Shown here in pieces: positions 43,196 to 51,678 of a stretch of 64,000 nucleotides of DNA. The notes below the pieces were generated by a model. It was not told where the DNA came from. It worked only from the letters and a program-made list of their open reading frames with translations, and searched no databases. Each line of letters opens with the position of its first letter. Position 1 is the first letter of the stretch. This DNA is from Chitinophaga sancti (lineage in GTDB: Bacteria; Bacteroidota; Bacteroidia; Chitinophagales; Chitinophagaceae), in NCBI RefSeq assembly GCF_034087045.1, contig NZ_CP139247.1, forward strand, positions 4,676,001 to 4,740,000, written 5' to 3'. A program made the position numbers and the translations under genes.

Positions 43196-43200
43196 CAGCT

Positions 43201-44733
43201 ATGAAAAATGTACTGTTATTGCTCCTGTTATTCCACCAGGGGGTAAGCGCACAACTTATAAGGAAGGATAGCCTTCAGAGCTACAATAAGACCCTGAAAC
43301 CCGGGGAAATGAAATCTGACCTGACCACTTTTCTTAACATCCGTAAAGCGGCTAATTCAGGCCTTTACCGGTATCGGTCCCAAAAGCAGATAGACAGCAT
43401 TTATAAATGGGCATTTAAGGAAGTAAAAAAGCCCATGACAACACTGGAATTCTTCCATATTATCCTGCAACTCACAGATTTTGAAGGTAGTTGTCACAAC
43501 TATACCGAACCCGGGTCAGCACTGGTGGAATATTTAAACCGCCAGAAAGCCTTCTTCCCTTATGCATTGAAATACATAGAAGGGAAAATAGTCTTCAATA
43601 ACAGCGGTGAACAAATTCCTGTAGGCGCTGAAATATTGAGCATTAACGGTGTTCCTGCGCAACAACTGATGCAATCCTTCTACAAGTACTGCACTACAGA
43701 TGGCTTTAATATCACTCAAAAACAATCCAATAGCGTAGATAGAAGTTATGGTATCAGGTACCTCTATGAATATGGTGTCAATGATAGCTTTAAAATAGCT
43801 TACCGTGCGCCGGGAAGTAATCAGTCCCAAACCATCACTGCTGCTGCCATCACAAACGATGAACGGAATGCGATGTTTCCAAAACGCTATAGCGCACCGG
43901 TAGATAGTATTACCGACTGGCGGGTACAGCCTTCTTATAGTTTTAAAATGGTCAATCCGAATACGGGTCTGTTCAATTTCCGCATATTCAATATGGCGGA
44001 TGATGATATGGATCCCCGCTTCCCCGGTTATGTAAAATACCTCGATAGTGTTTTCCGGTTGCTGGCGCAAAATAATGTGCCCAATCTCATCATTGATCTG
44101 CGTGGCAATCCCGGTGGTAGCGATCCTACCTTCGAGCAACCTGTAATGTACCTGACGGATTCAAATTTCAAAGAGAATGCAGTAGCCTATAGCATTTTGG
44201 GAGACGGTATTCCATATGAGCAATACTTCTGGGGCACTTCTACCTCGCATAAAATGGATTCGGTGGAAAAGGTAGAGGGCAAGAAATTTTTAAAGGATTA
44301 TTTTCCTGTTTTAATAAATGGGCGAAATATGCAGAATCCCAAATACAACCCTGTTTATCATCCAAAAAGTCCCGGATATAAAGGCAAATTGTATATGCTG
44401 ATTGATGAAAATGTTGCTTCTGCGGGTTCGCACATGGCATCGCTGGTGAAAGCATATGCAAGGAATGTAACGGTAGTTGGGGTAGAGACGACAGGTGGGT
44501 ATTATTACCACAATGGACACATGTCGCTGGTATATGAATTGCCGAATTCAAAGATCAAATCGAAGTTTTCAATAGTACATGTAGAGCAGGATGCGGTGGT
44601 GAAACCTGACCAGCCGGAGGGTAGGGGGATAATTCCTGATTATACGGTATGGCCTGCGTTTGAAGGTTTTATGCAAAACAGGGATACGCAGATGGAGTAT
44701 GTTTTAAAACTGATCAATGATGGAGGTATTTGA
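43201..44733 (+). CDS. Exported S41-family (C-terminal processing) peptidase
   Basis: 510 residues from the ATG at 43201; signal peptide ending GVSAQ. A helical N-terminal part is followed by a PDZ-like region (about 150-185: VGAEILSINGVPAQQLM) and the S41 core, with IDLRGNPGGSDP and the putative nucleophile Ser in ENVASAGSHMA, then VGVETTGGYYYHNG. It is more like tricorn-core/TSP-type members than like CtpA. It should cut peptides in the periplasm or outside. Its end overlaps the convergent AraC gene by 30 bases. Confidence 0.86.
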   Translation: MKNVLLLLLLFHQGVSAQLIRKDSLQSYNKTLKPGEMKSDLTTFLNIRKAANSGLYRYRSQKQIDSIYKWAFKEVKKPMTTLEFFHIILQLTDFEGSCHNYTEPGSALVEYLNRQKAFFPYALKYIEGKIVFNNSGEQIPVGAEILSINGVPAQQLMQSFYKYCTTDGFNITQKQSNSVDRSYGIRYLYEYGVNDSFKIAYRAPGSNQSQTITAAAITNDERNAMFPKRYSAPVDSITDWRVQPSYSFKMVNPNTGLFNFRIFNMADDDMDPRFPGYVKYLDSVFRLLAQNNVPNLIIDLRGNPGGSDPTFEQPVMYLTDSNFKENAVAYSILGDGIPYEQYFWGTSTSHKMDSVEKVEGKKFLKDYFPVLINGRNMQNPKYNPVYHPKSPGYKGKLYMLIDENVASAGSHMASLVKAYARNVTVVGVETTGGYYYHNGHMSLVYELPNSKIKSKFSIVHVEQDAVVKPDQPEGRGIIPDYTVWPAFEGFMQNRDTQMEYVLKLINDGGI

Positions 44734-45591
44734 TCTTAAACCATTGCTCAGGGATGTCTTCCTGAACTGTCCCGCTGTCAGGCCTTCCTGTCGTTTAAAC
44801 AATTTATTTAAATGACTTTCGTCTGTAAAGCCTAATTCCTCTGCAATCTGGGAAATAGACAGGCTGCTATACCTAAGGCGGCTCTTGGCCAGTTCCAGTT
44901 TATAATCCAGTATAAACTGCCGGATGGTTTTGCCTGTCTTTTTATTAAAATAGGCACCGATGTAATCTTTCGAAAGATTGAAATGGGCAGCTATGCCATT
45001 CAGGCTGATCTTCTCGTTGTCATATATATTATGTTGAATAAACTGGGTCATTTCATAGCCGGCCGATTCTACCTGTACAGGGATTTCACTTGTTACAGGT
45101 TGTTGGGCATAGCGTGCGATGATATTTAACAGTAAAAAAACAAGATTTTGGAGCACGACTTCCCTGAAAATGCCATTTTGCTCCCATTCTGTCACAATCC
45201 TTTGGATGAGTGCACCGGAAAATTCCCTGTCAGCTTCATTTAACCCGATGAACCCTTTAAAATGTCCGGCGTGTTGAAAAATATATTCCAGCTGGCGGAA
45301 GTAATGACTCAGTTCCGGTTTGTCGTATCCGATAGGAGAATTGCGTCCGAATAACGCTGCCGTAAAATCGATAATTACGAAAGAAGACCTGCTGGCGGCA
45401 AGAAACGCGTGTTTGTCTGCAGGGTTGAGGAGGAACAGGTCACCCTTGCCATAAGGGAACTGATTATCATTGATTAAATGCATACCTCGACCATCCCTTA
45501 TAAAGATGATCTCAAAACAGTCATGCCTGTGCATAGGGGTATGATCTGCAAAATACTCCTTAATGGCCAGGGCAAAGTCACTTTTAATCAT
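44704..45591 (-). CDS. AraC-family transcriptional regulator (divergent from the P-type ATPase)
   Basis: 295 residues. The N-terminal cupin-like sensing domain has MHRHDCFEIIFIRDGRGMHLIND. The C-terminal double helix-turn-helix (about 185-285) has LNGIAAHFNLSKDYIGAYFNKKTGKTIRQFI and SISQIAEELGFTDESHLNKLFKRQEGLTAGQFR. It starts 70 bases from the divergent metal ATPase gene, so control of that gene is plausible. A near-match -7 box (TAATTTTC) lies 4 bases before the ATG. Confidence 0.9.
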   Translation of the reverse strand: MIKSDFALAIKEYFADHTPMHRHDCFEIIFIRDGRGMHLINDNQFPYGKGDLFLLNPADKHAFLAASRSSFVIIDFTAALFGRNSPIGYDKPELSHYFRQLEYIFQHAGHFKGFIGLNEADREFSGALIQRIVTEWEQNGIFREVVLQNLVFLLLNIIARYAQQPVTSEIPVQVESAGYEMTQFIQHNIYDNEKISLNGIAAHFNLSKDYIGAYFNKKTGKTIRQFILDYKLELAKSRLRYSSLSISQIAEELGFTDESHLNKLFKRQEGLTAGQFRKTSLSNGLRSNTSIIDQF

Positions 45592-45595
45592 GCAG

Positions 45596-45603
45596 GAAAA
45601 TTA
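45596..45603 (-). promoter_or_regulatory. -7-like box of the AraC gene
   Basis: TAATTTTC on the minus strand, 7 of 8 to TAnnTTTG, 4 bases before the start codon. Confidence 0.4.
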
Positions 45604-45649
45604 CGGAAATATCCTCGTTTTTTACCTGTTTTAGGAAAAAGCCCCAGGG

Positions 45650-45657
45650 TACTTTTG
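45650..45657 (+). promoter_or_regulatory. -7 box of the P-type ATPase gene (leaderless-type)
   Basis: TACTTTTG, a full match, with 4 bases (AACC) to the ATG at 45662. Confidence 0.65.
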
Positions 45658-45661
45658 AACC

Positions 45662-47440
45662 ATGAAATATCATTTATCCGATCTGATCCGGATAGCAGGC
45701 GCCGCCCTGGCGCTGGGACTATCCCTGTCCGGTTTTTTGCCGTACATCATTATCCCTGTTGCAGCCACCCTGATTTGTGGTTATCCTATGTTTAAAGAGG
45801 CTTTTGACGCTATCAGGGAGCGTCATATGACCATGGAACTCTCGATGTCGATAGCCGTAATGGCCACGTTGCTGGTAGGGCAGTATACAACAGGGTTGGT
45901 TATTACGCTATTTGTTCTCATTGCCGAATTACTGGAACACCTGATCGTAGATCGTGGCCGCGATGCATTAACGGGGTTGGCTGCATTGATGCCACAAACC
46001 GCTAAGGACCTGCAACCCGGGGATACGGTTGTTGTAAAACCCGGGTCACATATCCCGGTGGATGGTATTGTGCTCAAAGGGAACAGCTTTGTAAACCAGG
46101 CCGCTATTACAGGAGAATCGTTGCCGGTAGAAAAAAGCCTCAATAGCGAAGTATTGGCAGGCACCATCAACCAGGATGGCGTACTGGAGATCATTGCAAC
46201 CAGTGTAGGGAAAGATACCGTTTTTGGCCGGATTATAGGCGTGATGGAATCAATCCGGACCACGCAGTCCCCCATCGAAAAAACGGCTGATAAACTGGCT
46301 GCAAGACTCGTGTATTTTGCCCTCGGGGGTGCGGTGATCACCTACCTCATTACGCATAATATAAATGCTACCATCTCCGCGCTTGTAGTGACCGGTGCCT
46401 GTGGTGTGGCAGCTGGTACGCCACTCGCAATCTTAGCAGGCATTGGTCGTGCGGCCCGCGAAGGTGTAGTCATAAAAGGGGGCGTTTATTTAGAACAACT
46501 GGCGCAGGCAGATACCGTAATCTTAGACAAGACAGGCACATTAACATTGAATCAAGCTGTAGTTACAGACATTACAAGCTTTGACGGCATTGGCCGGAAC
46601 ATGCTTCTGACCTTGCTTTCCACTGGCGAGCAGCATTCCGATCACCCATTGGCCGGGGCTATCATGGATGCTGCAAAGAAGGAAGCTATCCTGCCGGTTG
46701 ACTATGATACCTATAATTACCTCCCTGGAAAAGGGCTAGAATTTTCCCGGCAAAATACCAGGTACCTGATCGGGAATGCAGGTCTTTTTGCTGAAAACAA
46801 TATCGACTTACACGTTGCACAACAATGGTTGGATACAGCCCGTCAAAACGGTGAATCAACTGTTTTAATCAGTAATGATCAACATATTTTAGGTGGCGCC
46901 CGAATCATCGACGTGATTCGTTCCGAAGCGCGCGAGGCCATTTCAGACCTGCATGATCATCACTTAAGAACCATTTTATTGTCCGGCGATAATGCTGCCA
47001 GTGTGGCGGGTACCGGTAAAAGTCTGCGCGTGGACGAAGCCATTGGCAACCTGCTGCCTGCAGATAAATTAGGGTACATTTCCAGTCTGAAATCCCGTGG
47101 CCACAAAGTAATTATGGTCGGCGATGGTATCAACGATGCGCCAGCCCTTATGGAAGCCAATGTAGGCATTGCCATGGGTACCAGTTCCCATGTGGCTTTC
47201 GAAAGTGCAGACATGGTGCTCACGAACAATGACTTACGAAAAGTAGCGACCGCTATTACGATTGCCAGGAAATGCATGAATGTGATTCAGTTTAATTTCT
47301 GGGGCACCATCATTGTAGATGCTATCGGCATTGTACTGGCTTTCCTGGGGTATTTGAGTCCCATGACAGCCGCAATGATCCATGTAGGTTCTGAATTGAT
47401 TTTTATTCTGAATGCTGCCCGGTTATTTAGAAAAGGGTAA
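45662..47440 (+). CDS. P1B-type metal-transporting ATPase with atypical membrane motif
   Basis: 592 residues, short because there is no N-terminal metal-binding domain. Actuator motif TGES (150-153), phosphorylation motif DKTGTLT (Asp289), HP motif in SDHPLAG and hinge GDGINDAP are all intact, so the ATPase cycle should work. In the sixth membrane helix, where CPC, CPH or SPC binds metal, the sequence is TGACGVAAGTP (Cys247), without the Pro and second Cys. The metal is therefore unclear. The divergent AraC gene may control it. It follows the S41/AraC block and is not in an operon. Confidence 0.87.
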   Translation: MKYHLSDLIRIAGAALALGLSLSGFLPYIIIPVAATLICGYPMFKEAFDAIRERHMTMELSMSIAVMATLLVGQYTTGLVITLFVLIAELLEHLIVDRGRDALTGLAALMPQTAKDLQPGDTVVVKPGSHIPVDGIVLKGNSFVNQAAITGESLPVEKSLNSEVLAGTINQDGVLEIIATSVGKDTVFGRIIGVMESIRTTQSPIEKTADKLAARLVYFALGGAVITYLITHNINATISALVVTGACGVAAGTPLAILAGIGRAAREGVVIKGGVYLEQLAQADTVILDKTGTLTLNQAVVTDITSFDGIGRNMLLTLLSTGEQHSDHPLAGAIMDAAKKEAILPVDYDTYNYLPGKGLEFSRQNTRYLIGNAGLFAENNIDLHVAQQWLDTARQNGESTVLISNDQHILGGARIIDVIRSEAREAISDLHDHHLRTILLSGDNAASVAGTGKSLRVDEAIGNLLPADKLGYISSLKSRGHKVIMVGDGINDAPALMEANVGIAMGTSSHVAFESADMVLTNNDLRKVATAITIARKCMNVIQFNFWGTIIVDAIGIVLAFLGYLSPMTAAMIHVGSELIFILNAARLFRKG

Positions 47441-47621
47441 AGAGGTATATTGATCGCCTGTGCTAATATTGTAATGTGGAACGTCCTGATTAAACTTGAC
47501 GGATAGGAATTTCAACCAAATGGTAAATAGTTTTAACCAAAAATATCAAACCTGCTTCAGCGCTGCCCTGTTTAAGGACAGAACAGAAGCAGTTACTGTC
47601 TGATTTCTTAGCTGCCCGGAA

Positions 47622-48044
47622 CTAAGCAATCCTGGGTAGCCTTACTGCGGTCAGCACAATGCACCCCGCCTGTTTGCTGCCATCCTTACAGGAATCATCC
47701 TGCATTATATCGGCCACTGCTGTATGTGTACCATAATGTGCCACTACGCCATTTACGACCCCTTCCATCAGTTCCAGGTTGGAGTAATCATAAAATATAG
47801 GCTCGACCTTGATAATAGACCTGAATTCCTGTTCCAGCTGGAACCTGATTTTCTTCTCTACGTCAGGCAATGCCAGTTCGTTACATTTCACGGCATTAAT
47901 GATCACCTGGGTATCCCATACGATTCGCTCTTTTACCCAGCCAAAATAGTTTTTCCCTGAAGTAATAATTTGTTCTTGTTTAAAGTTGTGATCAGGAATC
48001 AGTTTGTTGATCTCTTCAATAATGTGGCTTTTAGAGTAATCCAT
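47622..48044 (-). CDS. Protein of unknown function
   Basis: 140 residues, no signal peptide or membrane helix. Mixed alpha/beta pattern; a central segment (VEKKIRFQLEQEFRSIIKVEPIF) is faintly like a BON-type domain, but the glycine landmark is missing. Three Cys, two near the C-terminus (DSCKDGSKQAGC). I do not recognise a family. The start codon and normal composition support it as a gene. It is convergent with the ATPase gene. Confidence 0.6.
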   Translation of the reverse strand: MDYSKSHIIEEINKLIPDHNFKQEQIITSGKNYFGWVKERIVWDTQVIINAVKCNELALPDVEKKIRFQLEQEFRSIIKVEPIFYDYSNLELMEGVVNGVVAHYGTHTAVADIMQDDSCKDGSKQAGCIVLTAVRLPRIA

Positions 48045-48383
48045 TTTAATTGTAATTTTTATCGACGGTCTTTTTCAACTGTGAGATTAATACTTCCCGC
48101 ATTGATAATTCATGTTCAAAATTTCCCCTTTGAGTGATCTTTGTCATTCATAGCATAAAACGTGGTATAGGCGGGTTATCAGTTCAACAATTTAGACAAT
48201 TGTAGTTAAATAATCAAAAGCTGGCTATTTTATTTATACCTTGCGGAGGATGCTAATTATGCTCATTACGGTCTATGTGCTACTGACCGGCTTTTACCGG
48301 TTTTTTACATTGTCGGGGTTCCCTCCCTCGGCATGCCTGTTGGCGGTCTCCTAACGTTTACGAATAATTCTTAATTTTTAATC
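48045..48383. other. Intergenic region upstream of the DJ-1/YHS gene
   Basis: 339 bases. It holds a weak hairpin ACCGG / CCGGT (48286-48301) followed by T6, possibly a terminator, and a 34-codon frame from 48254 that I do not regard as a gene. Nothing else was recognised. Confidence 0.5.
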
Positions 48384-49217
48384 ATGAAAATGATTTTTTT
48401 AATCGTCTCCTTTTTAATGGGAGCGGTAGCGCTATATGCGCAAACGCCGGTTGTAAAAGTGGCGGTATTGTTATACCCGGGAGTGGAACTACAGGACTTT
48501 GCAGGCCCGGCAGATGTATTTACAAAAGCAGGGGAAATAACAGGTGGAGCCTACCAGTTATATACCGTATCAATGAAACAGGAACCGGTGTATACAGAAG
48601 GGCATGTGGGTATACAAGCAGATTACCCCATCCGGCGGATGCCAAAGACGGATGTCCTGGTGATTCCCGGTGCATCGATGGTCACGATTGATTCGCTTAG
48701 AAAGGATAGTGCAATGCTATCGCTGCTCAGGCAATACCAGGACAGTGTTTCTATAGTGATGTCTGTATGTACCGGTGCTTATTTGCTCGCGGCGGCTGGC
48801 TTGCTGGATCATCAGGAAGCCACGACCCACTTCTTTGTGGCGGATGATTTTGCAAAGGCATTCCCTGGCATCACCTTGGTCAGAGACGTCCGCTATGTAG
48901 ATGAAGGGAATATCCTGACCACTGCTGGAGTGACTTCCGGAATAGATGGTGCCCTGCACCTGGTAGAGCGCTATAGCGGAGACCGCATTGCAGGCATGGT
49001 GGCAAGGGGCATGCAGTATACCCCGCATAGGGAAGAAGCCTGGCCACAGGCCCCTACGGGTATGAACCTGAAAGGGGATGCGGATGTAATATGCGGGATG
49101 ATAGCAATAGATAAAAATGTATATGCTGAGTACAAGGGGAAGAGGTATTATTTCTGTTCTGAAACCTGCAAAAAAGCCTTTCTGAAGCATCCGGGAAGGT
49201 ATGTACCAGGGTCGTAG
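48384..49217 (+). CDS. Exported DJ-1/PfpI protein fused to a YHS metal-binding domain
   Basis: 277 residues; signal peptide ending LYAQT. DJ-1/PfpI domain at about 24-215, with a likely nucleophile Cys129 in SVCTGAYLLAAAG and Glu36 in VELQDFAGP; this is the subtype often joined to AraC domains. The C-terminal YHS domain (about 230-272) has ICGMIAIDKNVYAEYKGKRYYFCSETCKKAF, with Cys237, 258 and 262 as metal ligands. Joining the two in one exported protein is unusual and suggests a metal-sensing or metal-delivering role. It ends at a large palindrome. Confidence 0.87.
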   Translation: MKMIFLIVSFLMGAVALYAQTPVVKVAVLLYPGVELQDFAGPADVFTKAGEITGGAYQLYTVSMKQEPVYTEGHVGIQADYPIRRMPKTDVLVIPGASMVTIDSLRKDSAMLSLLRQYQDSVSIVMSVCTGAYLLAAAGLLDHQEATTHFFVADDFAKAFPGITLVRDVRYVDEGNILTTAGVTSGIDGALHLVERYSGDRIAGMVARGMQYTPHREEAWPQAPTGMNLKGDADVICGMIAIDKNVYAEYKGKRYYFCSETCKKAFLKHPGRYVPGS

Positions 49218-49358
49218 CTATAGTATAGCTTCGTTATAATACCGACACTATATCGACACTATAAGGTCACTATAAGGTCACCTCAATATCCCCGGGATAA
49301 TGAGGTGACCTTATAGTGCTCTTTTGGTACCCTTTTGGCACTATAGCTACAACGAAGC
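49214..49358. repeat. Complex palindromic region between convergent genes
   Basis: Core 49268-49318: 18-base perfect arms (CACTATAAGGTCACCTCA), continued by TATCCC / GGGATA after one mismatch. Outer pairs: GTAGCTATAGT (49214-49224) with 49340-49350, and GCTTCGTT (49228-49235) with 49351-49358. The unit CACTATA recurs several times. It starts at the stop codon of the DJ-1/YHS gene. It may be a terminator or a palindromic repeat element. Confidence 0.7.
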
Positions 49359-49435
49359 CAGGGCGTCAATCGACCTTCAACGCATATTACATTTCATTGA
49401 AATGATTCATTTCGGAAGTAGTAAAAGGATACGCA

Positions 49436-50272
49436 TTAAGATGAATGGTCCTTTTTATAGGTGCGAAAGGTGGTGGCAGTTCTTTTTTTGAAATAATTGG
49501 AGAGGTGACTTTCGTCGGTAAAGCCAAATTCGTCGGCGATTTGCCGGAGGGTAAGACCGGCTGCAACGCGGCCTTCAATGAGTTTTATCCGGTAGTTGTC
49601 AATGTATTCTCTGAAAGAGATGCCATAGTTGTTTTTAAAGTACTTGCCGAAGTAGTTTTGAGAGATGTTGAAGGTTTGGGACAGTTGTTTTACCTGGATC
49701 TTTTCTGGTTCATAGATGTGTTGGTGAATGAAGGATATCAAAGCCTGTTTGTCATTGTTCCAGCTATAGGGTGTATTCAGGTCTCCCCATTGTTGCTGGA
49801 AGAGGGCGAAGAGTGAGAGCACCTGGTAGAAGATGAAAGGGGAGGAGAGCACTTCTTTGCTGTCTTTGGAATCGATGAGGGTTTTGATGGTTCTGAGTAA
49901 ATTGATTCGGGAAAGGTTATCCATGTTTAAACGCATTTCCTTAAATGCCTTGTTCCGCATCATCATTTCAGGCTGGAATTTAAGGAGTGCATTTGGCATG
50001 AGCGAACGCCTTTCACTAAAATAACTATCTGTGAATTTTATGACCCCAAAATGCGTTTTTCGCTTTATTTCCAGGTAATGGGTGTCTTCAGGAGAGATGA
50101 GGAACCAGTCATTGGCCCGGTAATCCACGACGTTGTTATTCAGGTAATGCCTGCCACTGCCAGTAAAGATGTATACAATCTCATAATAGTTCTGAGAATG
50201 GGAGGGTTGGTGAAATTGTTCCTTGACAAACGCCTCGATCACTAAAGCGTCAAACTGCCGAAGTTTCTTCAT
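49436..50272 (-). CDS. AraC-family transcriptional regulator
   Basis: 278 residues. Cupin-like N-terminal domain with YYEIVYIFTGSGRHYLN. C-terminal double helix-turn-helix (about 178-275) with VKQLSQTFNISQNYFGKYFKNNYGISFREYI and LRQIADEFGFTDESHLSNYFKKRTATTFRTYK. It shares the FTDESHL segment with the regulator at 44704. It starts 90 bases from the divergent AEC transporter gene, its likely target. The TAATTTTA box lies 4 bases before the ATG. Confidence 0.9.
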   Translation of the reverse strand: MKKLRQFDALVIEAFVKEQFHQPSHSQNYYEIVYIFTGSGRHYLNNNVVDYRANDWFLISPEDTHYLEIKRKTHFGVIKFTDSYFSERRSLMPNALLKFQPEMMMRNKAFKEMRLNMDNLSRINLLRTIKTLIDSKDSKEVLSSPFIFYQVLSLFALFQQQWGDLNTPYSWNNDKQALISFIHQHIYEPEKIQVKQLSQTFNISQNYFGKYFKNNYGISFREYIDNYRIKLIEGRVAAGLTLRQIADEFGFTDESHLSNYFKKRTATTFRTYKKDHSS

Positions 50273-50276
50273 GGCT

Positions 50277-50284
50277 TAAAATTA
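50277..50284 (-). promoter_or_regulatory. -7-like box of the AraC gene at 49436
   Basis: TAATTTTA on the minus strand, 7 of 8 to TAnnTTTG, 4 bases before the start codon. Confidence 0.4.
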
Positions 50285-50362
50285 CAAATTATTGGCGCTT
50301 TTTTGCAAGTTAATCCAGGGTAGGGTTTGCCAATTTTGCAGGACAACTTTTGTTAAAGTAGA

Positions 50363-51277
50363 ATGGATAATTTTATATTAATCGCTGTCTGCATGCTGGC
50401 AGGCATGTTGATGCAAAGGGCTAAATTATTACCTGCAGACGCCCATAAAGGAATCAATACCTGGTTACTGTACCTCGCATTGCCCGCAGTCTCGCTAAAA
50501 TATATTCCTACTATACAGTGGTCGCTGTCCATGTTGTTTCCGTTGGCCTCGACGGTGATTGTGTGGGCGGGGAGTCATTTATTTACAGCGTTATATTCGA
50601 AGCATAAGCGATATGGGCAGCGGTCCAGGAGCACGCTGGAACTGGCCAGTGGGTATAGTAATACGTCTTTTATCGGGTTTCCGCTGATCATCGCTTATTT
50701 TGGAGAGCAGTACCTGAGCATCGCTATTATCTGCGACCAGGTGTTGTTTATACTATTGTCTACAGTTGGGATTATTACGGCTATAAAGGGAGATCGTAAG
50801 TCAGGAACAGCGATAGAGGCCAAAATGATCCTGAAGAAACTGTTTACATTTCCACCTTTTATAGGTTGTATTACAGCGCTGACATTACCGCATTTTGTGA
50901 ACCTGGCGGCGGTAGAACCATTGTTTGGAAAACTGGCGGCTACGGTGGCGCCGCTGGCCTTGTTCTCTATTGGGATGCAGTTGCGGTTTAATGGTTGGGA
51001 AAAACAGCGGGGACAGTTGTCAATGGTGTTGTTGTATAAGTTGCTGATAGCACCTTTGCTGGTACTGGCGGCGGCCATTATTACAGGGGTATGGGGTAAT
51101 GTGGCGAAGATCAGCATTTTTGAAGCGAGTATGCCTACGTTCATTACGGCCAGCGTGGTAGCGGAGCAGTTTAACCTTAATTTCCGGCTGGTCAACCTCA
51201 TTATTGGGATAGGGATACTACTGGGTCTCATGTCGACGTTTATGTGGGCGAATATCCTGCAGTATGTATACGGTTGA
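50363..51277 (+). CDS. AEC-family (auxin efflux carrier-type) transporter
   Basis: 304 residues with about ten hydrophobic helices, in two five-helix halves. Family landmarks include LPAVSLKYI near the N-terminus, ASGYSNTSFIGFPLI in the fourth helix and SMPTFITASVVAEQFNLN near the C-terminus. Bacterial members move organic acids such as malate. The divergent AraC regulator probably controls it. It ends about 80 bases before an intrinsic terminator. Confidence 0.87.
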   Translation: MDNFILIAVCMLAGMLMQRAKLLPADAHKGINTWLLYLALPAVSLKYIPTIQWSLSMLFPLASTVIVWAGSHLFTALYSKHKRYGQRSRSTLELASGYSNTSFIGFPLIIAYFGEQYLSIAIICDQVLFILLSTVGIITAIKGDRKSGTAIEAKMILKKLFTFPPFIGCITALTLPHFVNLAAVEPLFGKLAATVAPLALFSIGMQLRFNGWEKQRGQLSMVLLYKLLIAPLLVLAAAIITGVWGNVAKISIFEASMPTFITASVVAEQFNLNFRLVNLIIGIGILLGLMSTFMWANILQYVYG

Positions 51278-51358
51278 TTTGTAATCGAATTCTAACCTGC
51301 TGGTAGGATTGAGTTTATAGGGTTTTTTAAGAAGAAAAAACTTAGTTCACAAAAGAAT

Positions 51359-51394
51359 GGGGCTGTCTCAAAACTTCGAGACAGCCTCATTTTA
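51359..51394. terminator. Intrinsic terminator after the AEC transporter gene
   Basis: Stem GGCTGTCTC / GAGACAGCC with flanking G-T and an 8-base loop, followed by ATTTTATT. Confidence 0.83.
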
Positions 51395-51465
51395 TTCGGG
51401 TACTGATGGAGAGAATTTTCGTACATGCAATTCTCAGAATCTTCCGGCAACTTATGATACATCCC
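51390..51465 (+). repeat. Dispersed repeat, copy B
   Basis: TTTTATTCGGGT then TCGTACATGCAATTCTCA, CTTCC, ACTTATGATACATCC. About four fifths identical to 60846-60893 over 48 bases and clearly related to 24030-24105. It lies directly after an intrinsic terminator. Confidence 0.7.
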
Positions 51466-51486
51466 CTTATAAACAGGTTGAGATCA

Positions 51487-51678
51487 TTACTCATTATCAA
51501 CATAATATTTTTCATAATCTGTGATACCCAGCGACTCAAAAAAGCGCTTACTGGTTTCCCTCAGCTTTTTGTCAAATGCTTCCGGATCTGCTTCCATTTC
51601 AATAGCATGGCGCAAGCGTATTTGCCTTAATTTTGCCATAAATGGGCTATTTTTTTCTGTCATGTACTTATATTTCAT
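51487..51678 (-). CDS. Small protein paired with the PIN-domain gene
   Basis: 63 residues, charged and helical, with KLRQIRLRHAIEMEADPEAFDKKLRETSKRFFES and an acidic end. No recognised DNA-binding motif. Its start overlaps the PIN gene stop by 4 bases (ATGA), so translation is coupled. In this position it could be an antitoxin or a PIN cofactor, though antitoxin genes usually come first. Function is inference. Confidence 0.65.
   Translation of the reverse strand: MKYKYMTEKNSPFMAKLRQIRLRHAIEMEADPEAFDKKLRETSKRFFESLGITDYEKYYVDNE

Noticed and set aside
48254..48358. 34-codon hydrophobic frame
   Set aside because: No promoter or paralogue supports it, and a terminator-like hairpin lies inside it.
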